The position numbers were made by a program, and so were the translations under genes. A DNA stretch of 64,000 bases from NCBI GenBank assembly GCA_963580285.1, contig OY757011.1, positions 102,268,316-102,332,315 on the forward strand. Reading direction: 5' to 3'. Below, piece by piece: positions 34,678 to 44,746 of this stretch (position 1 is the stretch's first letter; every line of letters begins with the position of its first letter). The notes beneath the pieces are model-generated. The model made no database searches. It saw only the letters and a program-made list of their open reading frames with translations, and was not told the origin of the DNA. The stretch is from Lucinisca nassula. Lineage: Eukaryota > Mollusca > Bivalvia > Lucinida > Lucinidae.

Positions 34678-34956
34678 TCTTATACTGAGTCGGTCATATT
34701 TGGCCATTACCTCAGTTGGGTGCGTAGCTAAATTTAGAATTTAGCTTAAAAAAAAAAAAAAAAAAGAAGTCACTGGATGAGTCCTTAAAACTATTTACAA
34801 TCTGAATTACAGAGGTATACTAAAATGCATACCTCTGAGTCTCAATCTTACACTGTATGGGCTTTGAACTCCTCTGCAGTCTTAGCATTCACCACAGAAG
34901 AGGGAAGACTGTTCCACTGGGGAATAGTCCAAGGGAAGAAGGAATTTTTCAGGGCA
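34678..34956 (-). other. 3' UTR of LINE family 1, copy 2
   Basis: On the minus strand this follows the ORF. It contains a T-rich run (34749-34765) and GCTAAATTCTAAATTTAGC (34727-34745), and joins the TAGA array via AGTATAAGAAGATAGATAG. Copy 1 has the same order at 29195-29310. Confidence 0.75.
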
Positions 34957-36525
34957 TCACTGTAGGACTGATACCTGTGATACTGTGAGTTGTTTACTTT
35001 TGATGCCCTTGTTCAGGTTGAAACTCACAGGGGTCAAGTATTTATCTTTATTAACGGCCACTGCACCTGAATGAATCTTATAGAAAAAGGTTAAAGAGGA
35101 CTGCTCACGACGGGCCTCTAGGGACGGCCATTCTAGCTCGTTAAGCATGTCACCGACGCTGCTTCTATTGCGCCATCGTCGGCAGGTCCATCGAGCCTTC
35201 TCCACCTGCTGAATCTGAGTTTTAACATAGGGATGCCAAACGGGTGATGCATATTCTAGCTGAGGGCGAACCAATGTTTTATATGCAACATCCTTTTTCT
35301 GCCTAGGTGCAAAAGCCAAGTTACGTCTAAGAAATCCTAAAGTCCTAGTCGCTTTTGATGTTATTTCTGAAATGTGTTGACCCCAATCAAGATCATCAGT
35401 GATGGTGATACCAAGATATTTGGCGGATTGAACCTGCTCCAAGATTTGCTGGTGTAGTTTATAGTCAAACTTAATTTGTTTGTCCGGAGGGTGTCGCGAC
35501 ACCGTCATTGAATGACATTTGGCCACATTGAACTTCATCTGCCAATCGGCCTCCCACTGTGCTAGTTGATTCAGGTCATCTTGTAGAATAAGACAGTCAG
35601 AAGAAGAATATATATTCCCATAAAGGACACAATCATCAGCAAACAAACAGACAGATGACCTGATATTATCAGGGAGATCATTAATGAATACCAAGAAAAG
35701 GACCGGTCCAAGGACCGAACCTTGGGGGACACCAGATAAAACAAGGACTGGATCAGACCCTTGGCCATCAAGTACAACTTGTTGTGAGCACCCTGAGAGC
35801 CATGAGCTAATCCACCTATGTGTGGATCCTCTTATCTCATAGTAATCCAATTTATACAATAGCCTCCTGTGAGGTACCTTGTCAAAGGCCCTAGCGAAGT
35901 CCATGATAATCAAGTCAGTCTGTTTGTGGCCATGGTTTGTGGCCCCATCCAGATTGCTCACAATGTCATGGTAAAACTGAACTAATTGAGTTTCGCAAGA
36001 CCTCGGACTTCGGAAACCATGTTGACAGTCAGCAAGAATGCTCTCAAAGGCTAGGTGCTTGTTGATTTTACTAACTATTATCTGCTCCAGGGTTTTGCAA
36101 CAGATGCATGTTAGCGAAACTGGTCTATAATTTGCTGCGTCATATTTTTCTCCTTTTTTATAGACCGGGGTAACATTAGCTTGTCGCCAGTCATCTGGTA
36201 CAGTGCCCTGGGCAAGTGATTCATTGAAGATAAAGGCCAGCACAGGTGAAATTTCAGCACCACATTCCTTAAGCACCCTGGCATTCAGGTCATCTGGCCC
36301 AGGTGCCTTATGTATTTTGAGCTTACCTAACAGTTTAGCGACCCCATTTGGGTCAACTGTTATGTCCCCCATTGAGGGGAACTGACTATTACCTTTAGTT
36401 GGTAGCTCACCATCAGTTTCATGCGTAAATGCAGATTGAAACTGTTTGTTACATAGGGTCCATAGAAATACCAAAACGCACCAAAACACCAAAACGCACC
36501 TGTATTTACCAAAACGCACTGCCAA
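34957..36525 (-). CDS. LINE family 1, copy 2: reverse transcriptase ORF2 fragment (522 aa)
   Basis: The longest meaningful open frame in the window. Residues ~26-522 are LINE ORF2; the first ~25 residues come from the inverted repeat of the element inserted at 36456, so the start codon is not native. Motifs: KAPGPDDLNARVLKE (~73), ANYRPVSLTCICCKTLE (~130), MDFARAFDKVPHRRLLYKL (~207), SGVPQGSVLGPVLF (~263), LFADDCVLYGN (~294; FADD supplies the metal-binding aspartates) and KYLGITITDDLDWGQHI (~372). The type is CR1/Jockey-like. The endonuclease is missing. Compared with copy 1 it has a small deletion after QQVEK and an altered C-terminus, where a frameshift replaces the natural end. It is a dead fragment, though the palm looks intact. 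Confidence 0.85.
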   Translation of the reverse strand: MAVRFGKYRCVLVFWCVLVFLWTLCNKQFQSAFTHETDGELPTKGNSQFPSMGDITVDPNGVAKLLGKLKIHKAPGPDDLNARVLKECGAEISPVLAFIFNESLAQGTVPDDWRQANVTPVYKKGEKYDAANYRPVSLTCICCKTLEQIIVSKINKHLAFESILADCQHGFRSPRSCETQLVQFYHDIVSNLDGATNHGHKQTDLIIMDFARAFDKVPHRRLLYKLDYYEIRGSTHRWISSWLSGCSQQVVLDGQGSDPVLVLSGVPQGSVLGPVLFLVFINDLPDNIRSSVCLFADDCVLYGNIYSSSDCLILQDDLNQLAQWEADWQMKFNVAKCHSMTVSRHPPDKQIKFDYKLHQQILEQVQSAKYLGITITDDLDWGQHISEITSKATRTLGFLRRNLAFAPRQKKDVAYKTLVRPQLEYASPVWHPYVKTQIQQVEKARWTCRRWRNRSSVGDMLNELEWPSLEARREQSSLTFFYKIHSGAVAVNKDKYLTPVSFNLNKGIKSKQLTVSQVSVLQ

Positions 36526-37258
36526 TATTGGATTATTCTATGTAGGGTAGGGTGAATTCAGCATTTGTTAAGGGGATTAGACACCTAGAAACAAATATAT
36601 ATCTCTACATCTTATACATAAATATATATAAATATATAGATAGATAAATTGATATAATATTAACATTTGAGCCAGGGCACAGCAGTTCCTACCAAAACGC
36701 TATCAAAACACACTGTCGATAGTCGATTTTTCTATGTGTGCTAGAGGGAAATTCAGCAGTTTTTTCAAAAGAGGATTAGAAATATATATATATATATAAT
36801 AATAATATATTGATAAATTAATATACATGTTAACATTTTAGCCAGGGCACAGCATTTCCTACAATTTACACGTGCGCCCTGCGCATCTATATAGTATACG
36901 TCTGACCAGAGACTTCTGCATGAAGGAGCATTTTGGCCCTTAACTACCCAAGCTTAGCGTGCACAACGAAGACTGATCAGACTGCGCACATGCGCAGGCT
37001 TTTCTGAGTTTTCGCTGGGTGCACATGTAAATGGTAGGAAATGCTGTGCCCCGGCTCATTTTTTATTCGTAAATGATCATTATATATTAGAGGGTTATTG
37101 GTTTCTTTTATAACGTGAACCTTTTATTTTGAACTTTCATACTCATATGTTCATTTTGGGTTGCAGATAATGTATCTATAATGCACATAAACTGATATTT
37201 CTAGTGCGTTTTGGTAAATGTTTTTGTCGAGTTGCGTTCTCTTACTTGAATGGTGTTT

Positions 37259-37541
37259 GTTTGTTTGATTTGAGTTTTAACGTCCCCGCCAACACTGTAA
37301 AGGTCATTTTGGAGACATTGCTTCCAATTTTGAGGGACCTTTACCCGACATTGAGATGAAATGACACCTCAAGCCATGTTGCCCAATGAAACCAATAGGG
37401 TTTTTAAGCGTCCGATTCGTGCGCACCGCTTTGCCTGGGCAGGCTTAGATCCTCTAAGCGGTTTACCAGTACTCGTGTGCGGGGATTCAGCTCTGCGTGG
37501 AAGCATCATGCAGCCCATATATTTCTTCAAGCCCCGATAAG
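37259..37541 (-). mobile_element. SINE-3 copy inside the Mutator-like element
   Basis: Antisense, ending at AAGCCCCGATAAG without the usual GGGCGGGGGC. No clean target duplication was found. Confidence 0.75.
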
Positions 37542-37665
37542 ATGTCAGTGGAATAGCATATGTATTTACCAAAACGCACTGCCAATATTGGGATTTGATG
37601 TGCATTGGTAAGCTTACCTTTTGTCTTGAACTTTAATACTCAGGTGCTCCTTATGGGCTGTAGAT

Positions 37666-37760
37666 ATCCCAGCCAGCAAAGCATGTCGAGCCAACGTCGG
37701 CCGACAGTGTCGTATCCCTGTCTGCCCGACGTTGGCCCGCTATTTTGTGCTAGCTGGGAT
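37666..37760. repeat. Foldback element with GCTGGGAT ends
   Basis: Outer arms ATCCCAGCCAGCAAA and TTTTGTGCTAGCTGGGAT, inner arms GCCAACGTCGG and CCGACGTTGGC. It is a ~95-bp hairpin-forming MITE-like unit inside the Mutator-like element. Confidence 0.75.
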
Positions 37761-37844
37761 AATGTAACGCACATCATTGTTTAGGCCGAGTTGTGTTCCG
37801 TTTAGCGCAATGTAACTAAGAAACATCGGGCCTTCATTTTGTTT

Positions 37845-37965
37845 GTATTGGATTTTAATGGCCCAGTCAACACTATTTTAGGTCATTGTTGAGCCGGTCA
37901 GTTTACAAAGCCACGCATTTACTCGCCAGATCGTCCTACTGATTATCAGTCAGGCACCCATCAGA
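37845..37965 (-). mobile_element. SINE-2 fragment
   Basis: TAATGGCCCAGTCAACACTA, GAGCCGGTCAGTTTAC and TGATTATCAGTCAGGCACCC match the tail and head of SINE-2, with the middle deleted. Confidence 0.55.
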
Positions 37966-38010
37966 ATGAGTCTTGAATTTTTGGACATTTTTTTTTCTTA
38001 TTTATACTCC

Positions 38011-38092
38011 AAATATAGATTGTGGGTGTTCGTTAAAACCGCTCGTTGAGTTGATTCTAACGAGTACCCACAACCTATGTCTTGGAGCACGG
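38011..38092. repeat. TTGTGGGT hairpin element
   Basis: ATAGATTGTGGGTGTTCGTT faces AACGAGTACCCACAACCTAT. A close relative is at 43439-43507. Confidence 0.6.
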
Positions 38093-38188
38093 AAATAAGA
38101 AAAAAGTGTCTACCAACATTGGCAGTGCGTTTTGGTAAATACAGGTGCGTTTTGGTGTTTTGGTGCGTTTTGGTATTTCTATGGACCG

Positions 38189-38432
38189 TGTTACATATGT
38201 TGGCCTTATCACGCGAATCTGTTTTGAGAATACCATTATCCCTTAACGAAGTGATCCCAAAAGCTTCCTTTTTCAGGGACTTTACAAATGACCAAAACTT
38301 TTTTACTTTACCATTCTTCTGGGGACTGTCGGGATCTGTATTATCATCCTCAAAGGTAAAGATGCTGGAAACATGCTTCCAATATGCATCTCTTATTACC
38401 TTTTGTACGTGTGCTCTGAACCGTTTGTAATG
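38189..38432 (-). pseudogene. LINE family 1, copy 2: 5' part beyond the Mutator-like insertion
   Basis: Read on the minus strand: HYKRFRAHVQKVIRDAYWKH, then VSSIFTFEDDN, then KKFWSFVKSLKKEAFGITSL and SRDKANICNKQFQSAF. The last block continues at 36446 after the insertion. The 5' truncation is at about 38432. Confidence 0.8.
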
Positions 38433-38547
38433 ACTCTTAAGGGTTTACCGAAGTACAAAAAGTGGGTGGGGTACCCCTCAACATGACTTTTCTTTTCAGC
38501 CAAAACACGGAGTGGGAGAAAAAGTTTGAATATCGATCGTTCAACGC

Positions 38548-39052
38548 AACACTGGGCTAACTCGATTTTTTTTTCAAAAATGACTTTTTTATGTAGTTTG
38601 CGCATCCATTCTATGCTGATACACATCCACAAAAAATATTTTAGCCATTCTCTAAAAAATAAACCTAAAACAAGATGTGTTTGTGAAACACTGATGCCCC
38701 CGGACAGCGCCAATGTTAATGTTTTTAAAAATTTTGAAAAAAATAGGTCAAAGGTCAAGGTCAAGGTCACGAAATCAAAAATTATGGTACCACTGGAAAG
38801 GTCTTGTGATAAGGTATACACATGTGAAATATGAAAGCTCTATCTATTACCATTCAAAAGTTATGCCCAATGTTAAAGTTTTTGCAGACGGACAAACGGA
38901 CAAACAGACGGACAGACCAAAAACTATATGCCCCCGAATCTCTTAGATTCCGGGGGCATAAAAAGACATTTGGCATTTTGATCTATCTCATTCTTGTTAT
39001 TTGGTTTAACGCAACACTGATCTAACTTGAGTTAGACCAGTGTTGCGTTAAA
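38548..39052. repeat. Region bounded by GTTYAACGCAACACTG inverted motifs
   Basis: TTCAACGCAACACTGGGCTA at 38550 and the near-perfect palindrome at 39003-39052 (GTTTAACGCAACACTGATCT against its inverse). Related motifs occur at 44537 and 46567, near another HINE insertion. Possibly an element host to the HINE at 38676-38964. Confidence 0.4.
38676..38964 (+). mobile_element. Short HINE-like element, ATGCCCCCG family (E)
   Basis: Leader AACAAGATGTGTTTGTGAAA, subterminal ATGCCCCCGG (38694-38703), a GACGGACAAACGG microsatellite (38888-38917), and a stem-loop with ATGCCCCCGAATC (38928-38940) and GATTCCGGGGGCAT (38946-38959), then AAAAAG. Only ~290 bp long. Contains GGTCAAAGGTCAAGGTCAAG. Confidence 0.75.
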
Positions 39053-39409
39053 CAGTTGAAGAAAGCTTACCAGTATTATCTGGTGATATCATGATAATAT
39101 CACAGAACATCTAATAATCATAACAACTGATGCATCTCTTGACAAAGTTTTGTTATACCCCTTTAAAGAGGGTCAGGGGAGGGGACAGGGTTCTAAGTAG
39201 TCATGTATATCATAAACCAAATGCATGTATATATAGATCTCCAAGTCATTTGTTCTTGTTTCTGTATGCAGTTTCCATGCAATATAACCAATATAACCCT
39301 CTGAGGTTGGGTGATGGGCATACTCTAGGGATTAGACAGCCAAAAGATCATGACTCTAAAGAAATTTGACAAAATCTAGAAGCCAGGATGGGGCCTTAAA
39401 TGCAGAACA

Positions 39410-39490
39410 AGAATATATACAACAACAGTGAAGGCCCAGATCAGACACCACATTATGTGAGATCCATTCAGGGTCTGCACTATTTGCTGA
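39410..39490. repeat. GATCAG foldback element, diverged
   Basis: ACAGTGAAGGCCCAGATCAG faces TCAGGGTCTGCACTATTTGC. Confidence 0.45.
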
Positions 39491-39803
39491 AAGTTAGCTA
39501 TATAAGTTTTGGTCTGACAAATACTGACACCACTTTATTTTGAATGGATTCCTGTTATTTTCATGGCTGACGATTCTATTCAGGACAAAATAAGCGCCCC
39601 ACCAATCGGAGCTTGGAGAATTAAATTGGGTTAAATGGTGCTCCCATTTGCCAAATTACGAAAGTGAGTGAAGTAAGCTTGTAGACTAGCAAACACTGTA
39701 GACCCTGATCAACCTCTGTCAGGATGTGTATTTTTACTGCTTACTGACCTTTATGAGGGCAGAATAAGGCTAATTTTTAATGGGCATATTTTTCTCAGAG
39801 ATA

Positions 39804-39927
39804 AACAAGAGCTGTCACTATAAGGGAGCAATGCTCCCGTGGGAGCCAATTTGAGGACTAACCCACAAACCCACACACAAACGGACAGTGCAAAAACTAT
39901 ATGCCCCTCCTACAGGGGCATAAAAAG
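39804..39927 (+). mobile_element. Minimal HINE-like element (~120 bp), family F
   Basis: Leader AACAAGAGCTGTCACTATAA, a short GGGAGCAATGCTCCC palindrome, ACAAACGGACAG, and a stem-loop ATGCCCCTCCTACAGGGGCA followed by TAAAAAG. It has almost no core. Confidence 0.65.
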
Positions 39928-40081
39928 ATCTTATTATTTGTCCTCAGAGAGCAAGGAAATCACTTTCAGTAACTGATTTCTATGGACCAGCACTAAAATT
40001 TGGCCATCTTGAATGTTTGCATTCCAAGTATGCTCATTATGCCAAGAAAACGGAATTGAGTTTACTTCAAAAAGATTGGGT

Positions 40082-40362
40082 TTTTGTTTGTATTGGAGTA
40101 TAACGGCTCAGCCAACACTATTTAGGTCATTTTTGAGCCGGTCAGTTTACCCATCCACACTTTTCCTGGGCAGGCTTATACGTAAGCGGTTAACCAGTAC
40201 AATGCACATTCTTTCGCCACCAGAAATTGACAACTGCCCTTCTTGAATCAGGGGAAGGGAGAGAATCTCCACTAAAGAAAGTTGCCGATCCCGACAGGTA
40301 TTGAACCTGCGTCCTCCTGATCACCAGTCAGACGCGCATCCGACTGAGCTACAGAGGCCGAC
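40082..40362 (-). mobile_element. SINE-2 copy with ~15-bp TSD
   Basis: The minus strand starts with a tRNA-like head (TCGGCCTCTGTAGCTCAGTC; B-box-like GGTTCAATACC) and ends GCCGTTATACTCCAATACAA. TCAAAAAGATTGGGT (40067-40081) is repeated as TCAAAAAGAGTGGGT (40363-40377). It shares a core with SINE-3 (GGTTAACCGCTTACGTATAA). Confidence 0.8.
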
Positions 40363-40479
40363 TCAAAAAGAGTGGGTACCTTGTCCAAAACAAAAATATT
40401 TTGACTTTACATGTAAATCGCTGTCATGAAAATTTGACTTCAAAAGTGCTATCCTTTAACACAATGGTCTACTTTGGTT

Positions 40480-40550
40480 TGATTTAGGGCTAAAAGGCCC
40501 AGTAATCACTATTTAGGTCATGTAGAGTCAGACCCTGAGGTTATAAAACA
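40480..40550 (-). mobile_element. SINE-2 copy, tail part (split)
   Basis: GGCTAAAAGGCCCAGTAATC and ACTATTTAGGTCATGTAGAG match the SINE-2 tail. The head part is at 41827-42005, beyond the insert. Confidence 0.5.
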
Positions 40551-40619
40551 TTTTTCATGTTCAACTCAGTTGAGCATGAAATTATTAATGCTCATAAATA
40601 TTAAGATGCAAACCAGTGC

Positions 40620-41724
40620 TTCAGCTGAAGTGCACGACCCGCCGGATGCTTTTAGCTTTATGAGTGTTACCATATATGGGTATGGCGGCCATTTTATTCA
40701 TGTGACCTGGACCTAAAACCATTCCCCCAATAAATGCGCCTTATCCTAAGGAGCAAAAATATATCATATACTTTAGTACTGTATTCTGAATCGTTTGCAG
40801 GATAAAATGCATTCTCACTTTTCCAATACAAAAGCATATGTGTCAAAGTTTGACCTCGGCAAAAAGAAGGTCAAGGTCAACCCAGGGTCATTATTTTAGC
40901 AATTTATGATGGGCCTACGTCCCAGATGCTATTTATAAAGTTTCGTGGAAATCTGCCCAGTGGTTAGGGAGAAGACTATTTTTGAAGGGTTTTTACCATA
41001 TATGGCTTGGCGGCCATTTTGGTCATGTGACCTGGACCCCATGAGCAAATTTTGGTTTCCCCCATCACATAGAGGCTCCATATGAAATTTGACTTCAATC
41101 GGCCAAACGGTTTCCGAGGAGAAGCAGTTCGAAAATTTTCACATTTTTCGCCTCGGCGAGGCTATACTAAATGGAATGTAATATTTCGCAAGTTCATTAG
41201 TTAGATCTCATTGATATCTACCAGCATGCCAAAAATTGTTTAAATATTCCAAGCGGTTAAGTCACTATCACCAATTTTCACAAACGGGTTACGGACGGAC
41301 AGACAGACAGACCATATATGGCTTGGCGGCCATTTTGGTCATGTGACCTGGACCCCATGAGCAAATTTTGGTTTCCCCCATCACATAGAGGCTCCATATG
41401 AAATTTGACTTCAATCGGCCCAACGGTTTCCGAGGAGATGCAGTTCGAAAATTTTCACCTTTTTCGCCTCGGCGAGGCTATACTAAATGAAATGTATTAT
41501 TTCGCAAGTTCATTGGTTAGATTTCATTGATATCTATCAGTATGCCAAAAATTGTTTAAATATTCCAAGCGGTTAAGTCACTATCACCAATTTTCACAAA
41601 CGGGTTACGGACGGACAGACAGACTGACAGAATGACAGACTGACAGAATGACACGGTGATTTTAGGGCACTCTTAGAAATCAACCGACTTCAGTCGGTCG
41701 CTTTTTCTGCGGGTCGTGCAATAA
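40620..41724 (+). mobile_element. HINE-like element, TGCACGACCCGC family (G)
   Basis: TGCACGACCCGC (40631-40642) is mirrored exactly by GCGGGTCGTGCA (41709-41720), followed by ATAA. The core includes a 316-bp direct repeat (40995-41310 and 41311-41626), each copy ending in GGACGGACAGACAGAC. The hairpin ACCGACTTCAGTCGGT is at 41683-41698. It shares CCATATATGGCTTGGCGGCC and AGGTCAAGGTCAA-type text. Confidence 0.75.
40995..41626 (+). repeat. 316-bp tandem duplication within HINE family G
   Basis: Two copies start ACCATATATGGCTTGGCGGC and end in the GACAGACAGAC microsatellite. Only a handful of differences are visible, so the duplication is recent. Confidence 0.9.
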
Positions 41725-41826
41725 AGGAGGCAATTTTTTCCCTCAGATTAGCACAGAATTTTTGGCATTTTAAAATTTATAATAACCAGGACAAATTTCA
41801 TGCTCAAGTGAGTTGAGCATGAAAAA

Positions 41827-42005
41827 AGTTCTATAACATTTGGGCCAGATTTTCCTAACCAATCTTTTCCTCAGGGTAGACATAAAGAAAATATTTCATG
41901 AACAGTCTTCATGAAAAAATTCTGTTGGACACATAGCAGGGGTTGAACCCATGACCTCTTGATCACCAGTCAGATATATATCAGATTGAACCACCAGGGT
42001 TATTT
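41827..42005 (-). mobile_element. SINE-2 copy, head part (split)
   Basis: AGGGGTTGAACCCATGACCT (B-box region on the minus strand) and TGATCACCAGTCAGATATAT match the SINE-2 tRNA-like head, diverged. Confidence 0.5.
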
Positions 42006-42257
42006 AAAGATGCTCTTGATTTAGGTTCAGATAACAAATTTGTGTAGCTACAGGGGAAATTTTTAATATCTTTTTGGATATTTTCCTGTAAAAACAATGT
42101 TAAGAGTATGTCCTTTATTCGCCTTAGCAAGAGGACTCTAGTGAGCACACACAACATACATTTTTACACAGAATCCAGGCTATATATATCTTAGTCATCC
42201 CTTCTAATTCCTGTTATATCAAGCTATATGTTGAGCTGATGAAGACAGGGGTATACA

Positions 42258-42518
42258 TTATTAGCTCGGCTGTTTTTGAAGAAAATGACGAGGTATTGTC
42301 ATAGGTCTGGCGTCGTCTGCATCATCGTCTGCATTGTCGTCTTGCGAAAACTTGGACATTTGGAAATATCTCTGTCATTACTGAACATATTTACTTGAAA
42401 CTCGGACTCGTACCAATAGGTGAGGTAACCCCCAAAATATTTTTGGTACAGTTACGTCCCTTTTTCGACTTAGCTTTCTGCAGCCGAGCGTTGGCACCCG
42501 CATGCGGTGCTCTTGTTT
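42258..42518 (-). mobile_element. HINE-like element, GCTCGGCTG family (H), minus strand
   Basis: On the minus strand: leader AAACAAGAGCACCGCATGCG, subterminal GCTCGGCTG (42481-42489 region), a GACGACAATGCAGACGATGA microsatellite, and an end CAGCCGAGCTAATAA. The same plan as the plus-strand families. Confidence 0.7.
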
Positions 42519-43130
42519 CTCTTATTACTGCTCAAAACCTAGCTTATGGGTTGGGGTAGCTAATGAGCACCCACATTCTATCTTTAGTCTAGAAGTTAGA
42601 AAAAAAAACATTACAAATGTGCATTGAAGGGGACACCCAAAGGGATTCATGTAAACTTTGTGATACTGTAAAGTGCTGTTCATACTTCAAAACAATAATT
42701 TCCTATTCATGCAAGGGACTAACATTGTTGTCCAATCAAATTGGAGACAATAATGAGTTAAAAATAAATGATTGTGATGCCATGTGAATCAATGTATTCT
42801 TAGTATGGAAAGCATCATGTCCCAATAGTTTAGCATACCATATTTATCATTGTAACCACACTTTTAATAAGAGCACACACTTATTTTTCAAGCAGTCCAG
42901 TTCAAGATTTTGTAGTCTGCTAATTTGTAAGTGCTAAAAGGTAACAACATAACACTAAGTAAAAAGGACTTGAGATTATCAAGAAATTTTTTCTGCTTGA
43001 ATACAAATGCACTTTGCTCCAACCAAAAATGTTCAATGTGTGCATAAGGAGCTATGTTTGCTCCTGACAGTGTGTTTAATTAGAGTTTCTAGGGTTTGTC
43101 TTTAAAAATGAATAAAATAACTAAGTGCAC
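42519..43130. other. Unassigned AT-rich DNA
   Basis: No element ends or coding sequence recognised. GGTAGCTAATGAGCACCCAC at 42556 resembles one arm of the TTGTGGGT hairpin. Confidence 0.35.
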
Positions 43131-43345
43131 CTTGGGCCCCCGCCAATCGGGGCTTAAAGAAATAGATTGGGCTGCATGATGCTTTTAGGCAGAGCTGAAA
43201 CCGACCGCACATAAGTACTGGTAAACCGCTTAGAGGTTCCAAGCCTGCCCAGGAAAAGTGGTGCGAGTCAGACCGCCCATGCATATAAACTCTATTGGTT
43301 TCATTGGGCAGCAGGGCTGGAGATGTCATTCCGTTACGATAACAC
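43131..43345 (+). mobile_element. SINE-3 copy, 5' part
   Basis: GCCCCCGCCAATCGGGGCTT to AGGGCTGGAGATGTCATT. The 3' part may be the piece at 43630-43752, with ~285 bp inserted between. Confidence 0.7.
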
Positions 43346-43438
43346 ACCTGTGTGACATTTTGCATTTTTCACATCTCCAAAATGGCCGTTTTTCTGATGA
43401 AAATCCTTGATACTTTTCTTATAATATAAATACTGCAA

Positions 43439-43507
43439 ACATAGGTTGTGGGTGCTCGTTAGAACGGCCTCATTGAGGCAGTTCTAATGAGTACACACAA
43501 CCTATGT
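43439..43507. repeat. TTGTGGGT hairpin element
   Basis: ACATAGGTTGTGGGTGCTCG faces the arm ending CACAACCTATGT around the loop region CCTCATTGAGG. Confidence 0.8.
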
Positions 43508-43629
43508 CTTGGAGCAAGAATAAGAAAAATAATGTATACCCCAGTAAACCCCAGTTTTCTCACATGAAATGTCAGCCTCATTCACATGAAATGTCAGCCT
43601 GGGGAGAGGTGGGGTATAGGGGGTCTTCA

Positions 43630-43752
43630 CTTCATGGACTCATTCACGTGATGTCATCTCAATGTTGGGTAAAAGTCCTACAAAATTGGAAGCAACTTCT
43701 CTAAAATGACCTATACAGTGTTGACAGGTATGTTAAACCTCAAATCCAACAA
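43630..43752 (+). mobile_element. SINE-3 copy, 3' part
   Basis: ATGTCATCTCAATGTTGGGT to GTTAAACCTCAAATCCAACA. Probably separated from 43131-43345 by the hairpin-bearing insert. Confidence 0.65.
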
Positions 43753-43775
43753 ATCTAAGTGCACTGAGTCCTAAC

Positions 43776-44090
43776 TAGAGCTATCACTAAAGGTGATGAA
43801 TACCCCCACAAAAACTGCCTTGATAGTACAACAGCGCCATTTTGCAATTTTTTCACTTGAAAGGGGCCATAACTATGTCGAAAATTGACGAATTGTAGTG
43901 GAAATCGAACTTGACCTGTATTTTATGATGTTACATCAGTGTACCAAAAATTATAAAATCGGTGAAGCGCTTTTTGAGTTATCGTCTGGAAACCAAGTCA
44001 ACAGACCGACCGACAGACCGACGGACCAACCGACCGACAAGCTCACTCCTATATACCCCCCCCAAATTTCATTTGTGGGGGTATAATTAT
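43776..44090 (+). mobile_element. Short HINE-like element, ATACCCCCACAAA family (I)
   Basis: ATACCCCCACAAA (43800-43812) is mirrored by TTTGTGGGGGTAT (44072-44084) in the 3' stem-loop. A GACCGACCGACAGACCGACG microsatellite lies at 44005-44040. Leader CTAGAGCTATCACTAAAGG (the G-variant of the AAGAGCTGTCAC leader in family F). Confidence 0.75.
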
Positions 44091-44092
44091 GG

Positions 44093-44742
44093 CAAATATA
44101 TGTTAATGTTTTATTTTGAAAATGTGTTTGTCTGTATATATATCTCTATATGTGTCTTCATTACAATTGAAATCTTTATTTTGAGTTTTGCTTGTGAAGG
44201 CTCGAAAAAATGACAAATTTTCCAACTTGCTTCATGAATTAAATATATAGTCATGAATTTAATGTATAATGGCTACTGCTGTAAGATATAGTTTGGAACA
44301 AGCAATTAAATGCAAAAGTAATTTTAAATTGCATGTCTTACATTTATGTATCTACATGACATAGTATTAGATTACAAGAAGGGTGGGGAAAATGTTATTT
44401 TACTGTTTTGCAGCAATGAAAATTCCTCAAATACATGAAAGTTAAGTTTTCATTTTGAACTTTAGATTTTGCTTCTACTGAGTAAGAATAATTTTGGTTT
44501 TGAAAATAGAAAGTGACAAGAAACACTGATTTTATTCCAGTTAGACCAGTGTTGCACTAACTTTAATTGCGAAAATCTGATATTTTTAATGGGAAAACTG
44601 ATCTAACTCAAACTTTGTTTAATATCTCTTTTTCTGTCACATGCCATGAAATAAAACATACTTCACTTCAAACACCTTATTTTACCTTATAGATCAGCTT
44701 TCAATAATACCCTGATGAGCTATTTATGAATTTAATAAACAT
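44093..44742. other. Unassigned AT-rich DNA
   Basis: Contains GTTAGACCAGTGTTGCACTA at 44541, related to the palindrome at 39003. Otherwise nothing recognised. Confidence 0.35.
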
Positions 44743-44746
44743 AAAC

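Larger units (their letters stand above)
36447..38197. mobile_element. Mutator-like TIR element with 9-bp TSD, inside the LINE
   Basis: The element proper is 36456-38188. Its ends GGTCCATAGAAATACCAAAA and the inverse match over ~75 bp with one or two differences (CCAAAACGCACC blocks). TGTTACATA is duplicated at 36447-36455 and 38189-38197. Long TIRs plus a 9-bp duplication are the classic Mutator/MULE signature (inference). A partial third copy of the TIR (TTTACCAAAACGCACTGCCA) lies inside at 37563. No transposase is present. It contains a SINE-3 and a foldback element. Confidence 0.8.
40551..41826. mobile_element. Element with palindromic ends, splitting a SINE-2
   Basis: Ends are TTCATGTTCAACTCAGTTGA/GCATGAA and TTCATGCTCAAGTGAGTTGA/GCATGAA. 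Each is nearly a palindrome on its own. The flanks TATAAAACATTT and TATAACATTT look like an altered target duplication. It contains the HINE-like element below. Confidence 0.5.

Noticed and set aside
38077..38430. 117-residue plus-strand frame
   Set aside because: It runs through the Mutator-like TIR and is antisense to the LINE 5' coding piece.
43102..43365. 87-residue minus-strand frame shared with several others (MTSQAL-type peptides at 2087, 50954)
   Set aside because: The similar peptides arise from antisense translation of SINE-3 copies, not from a gene family.
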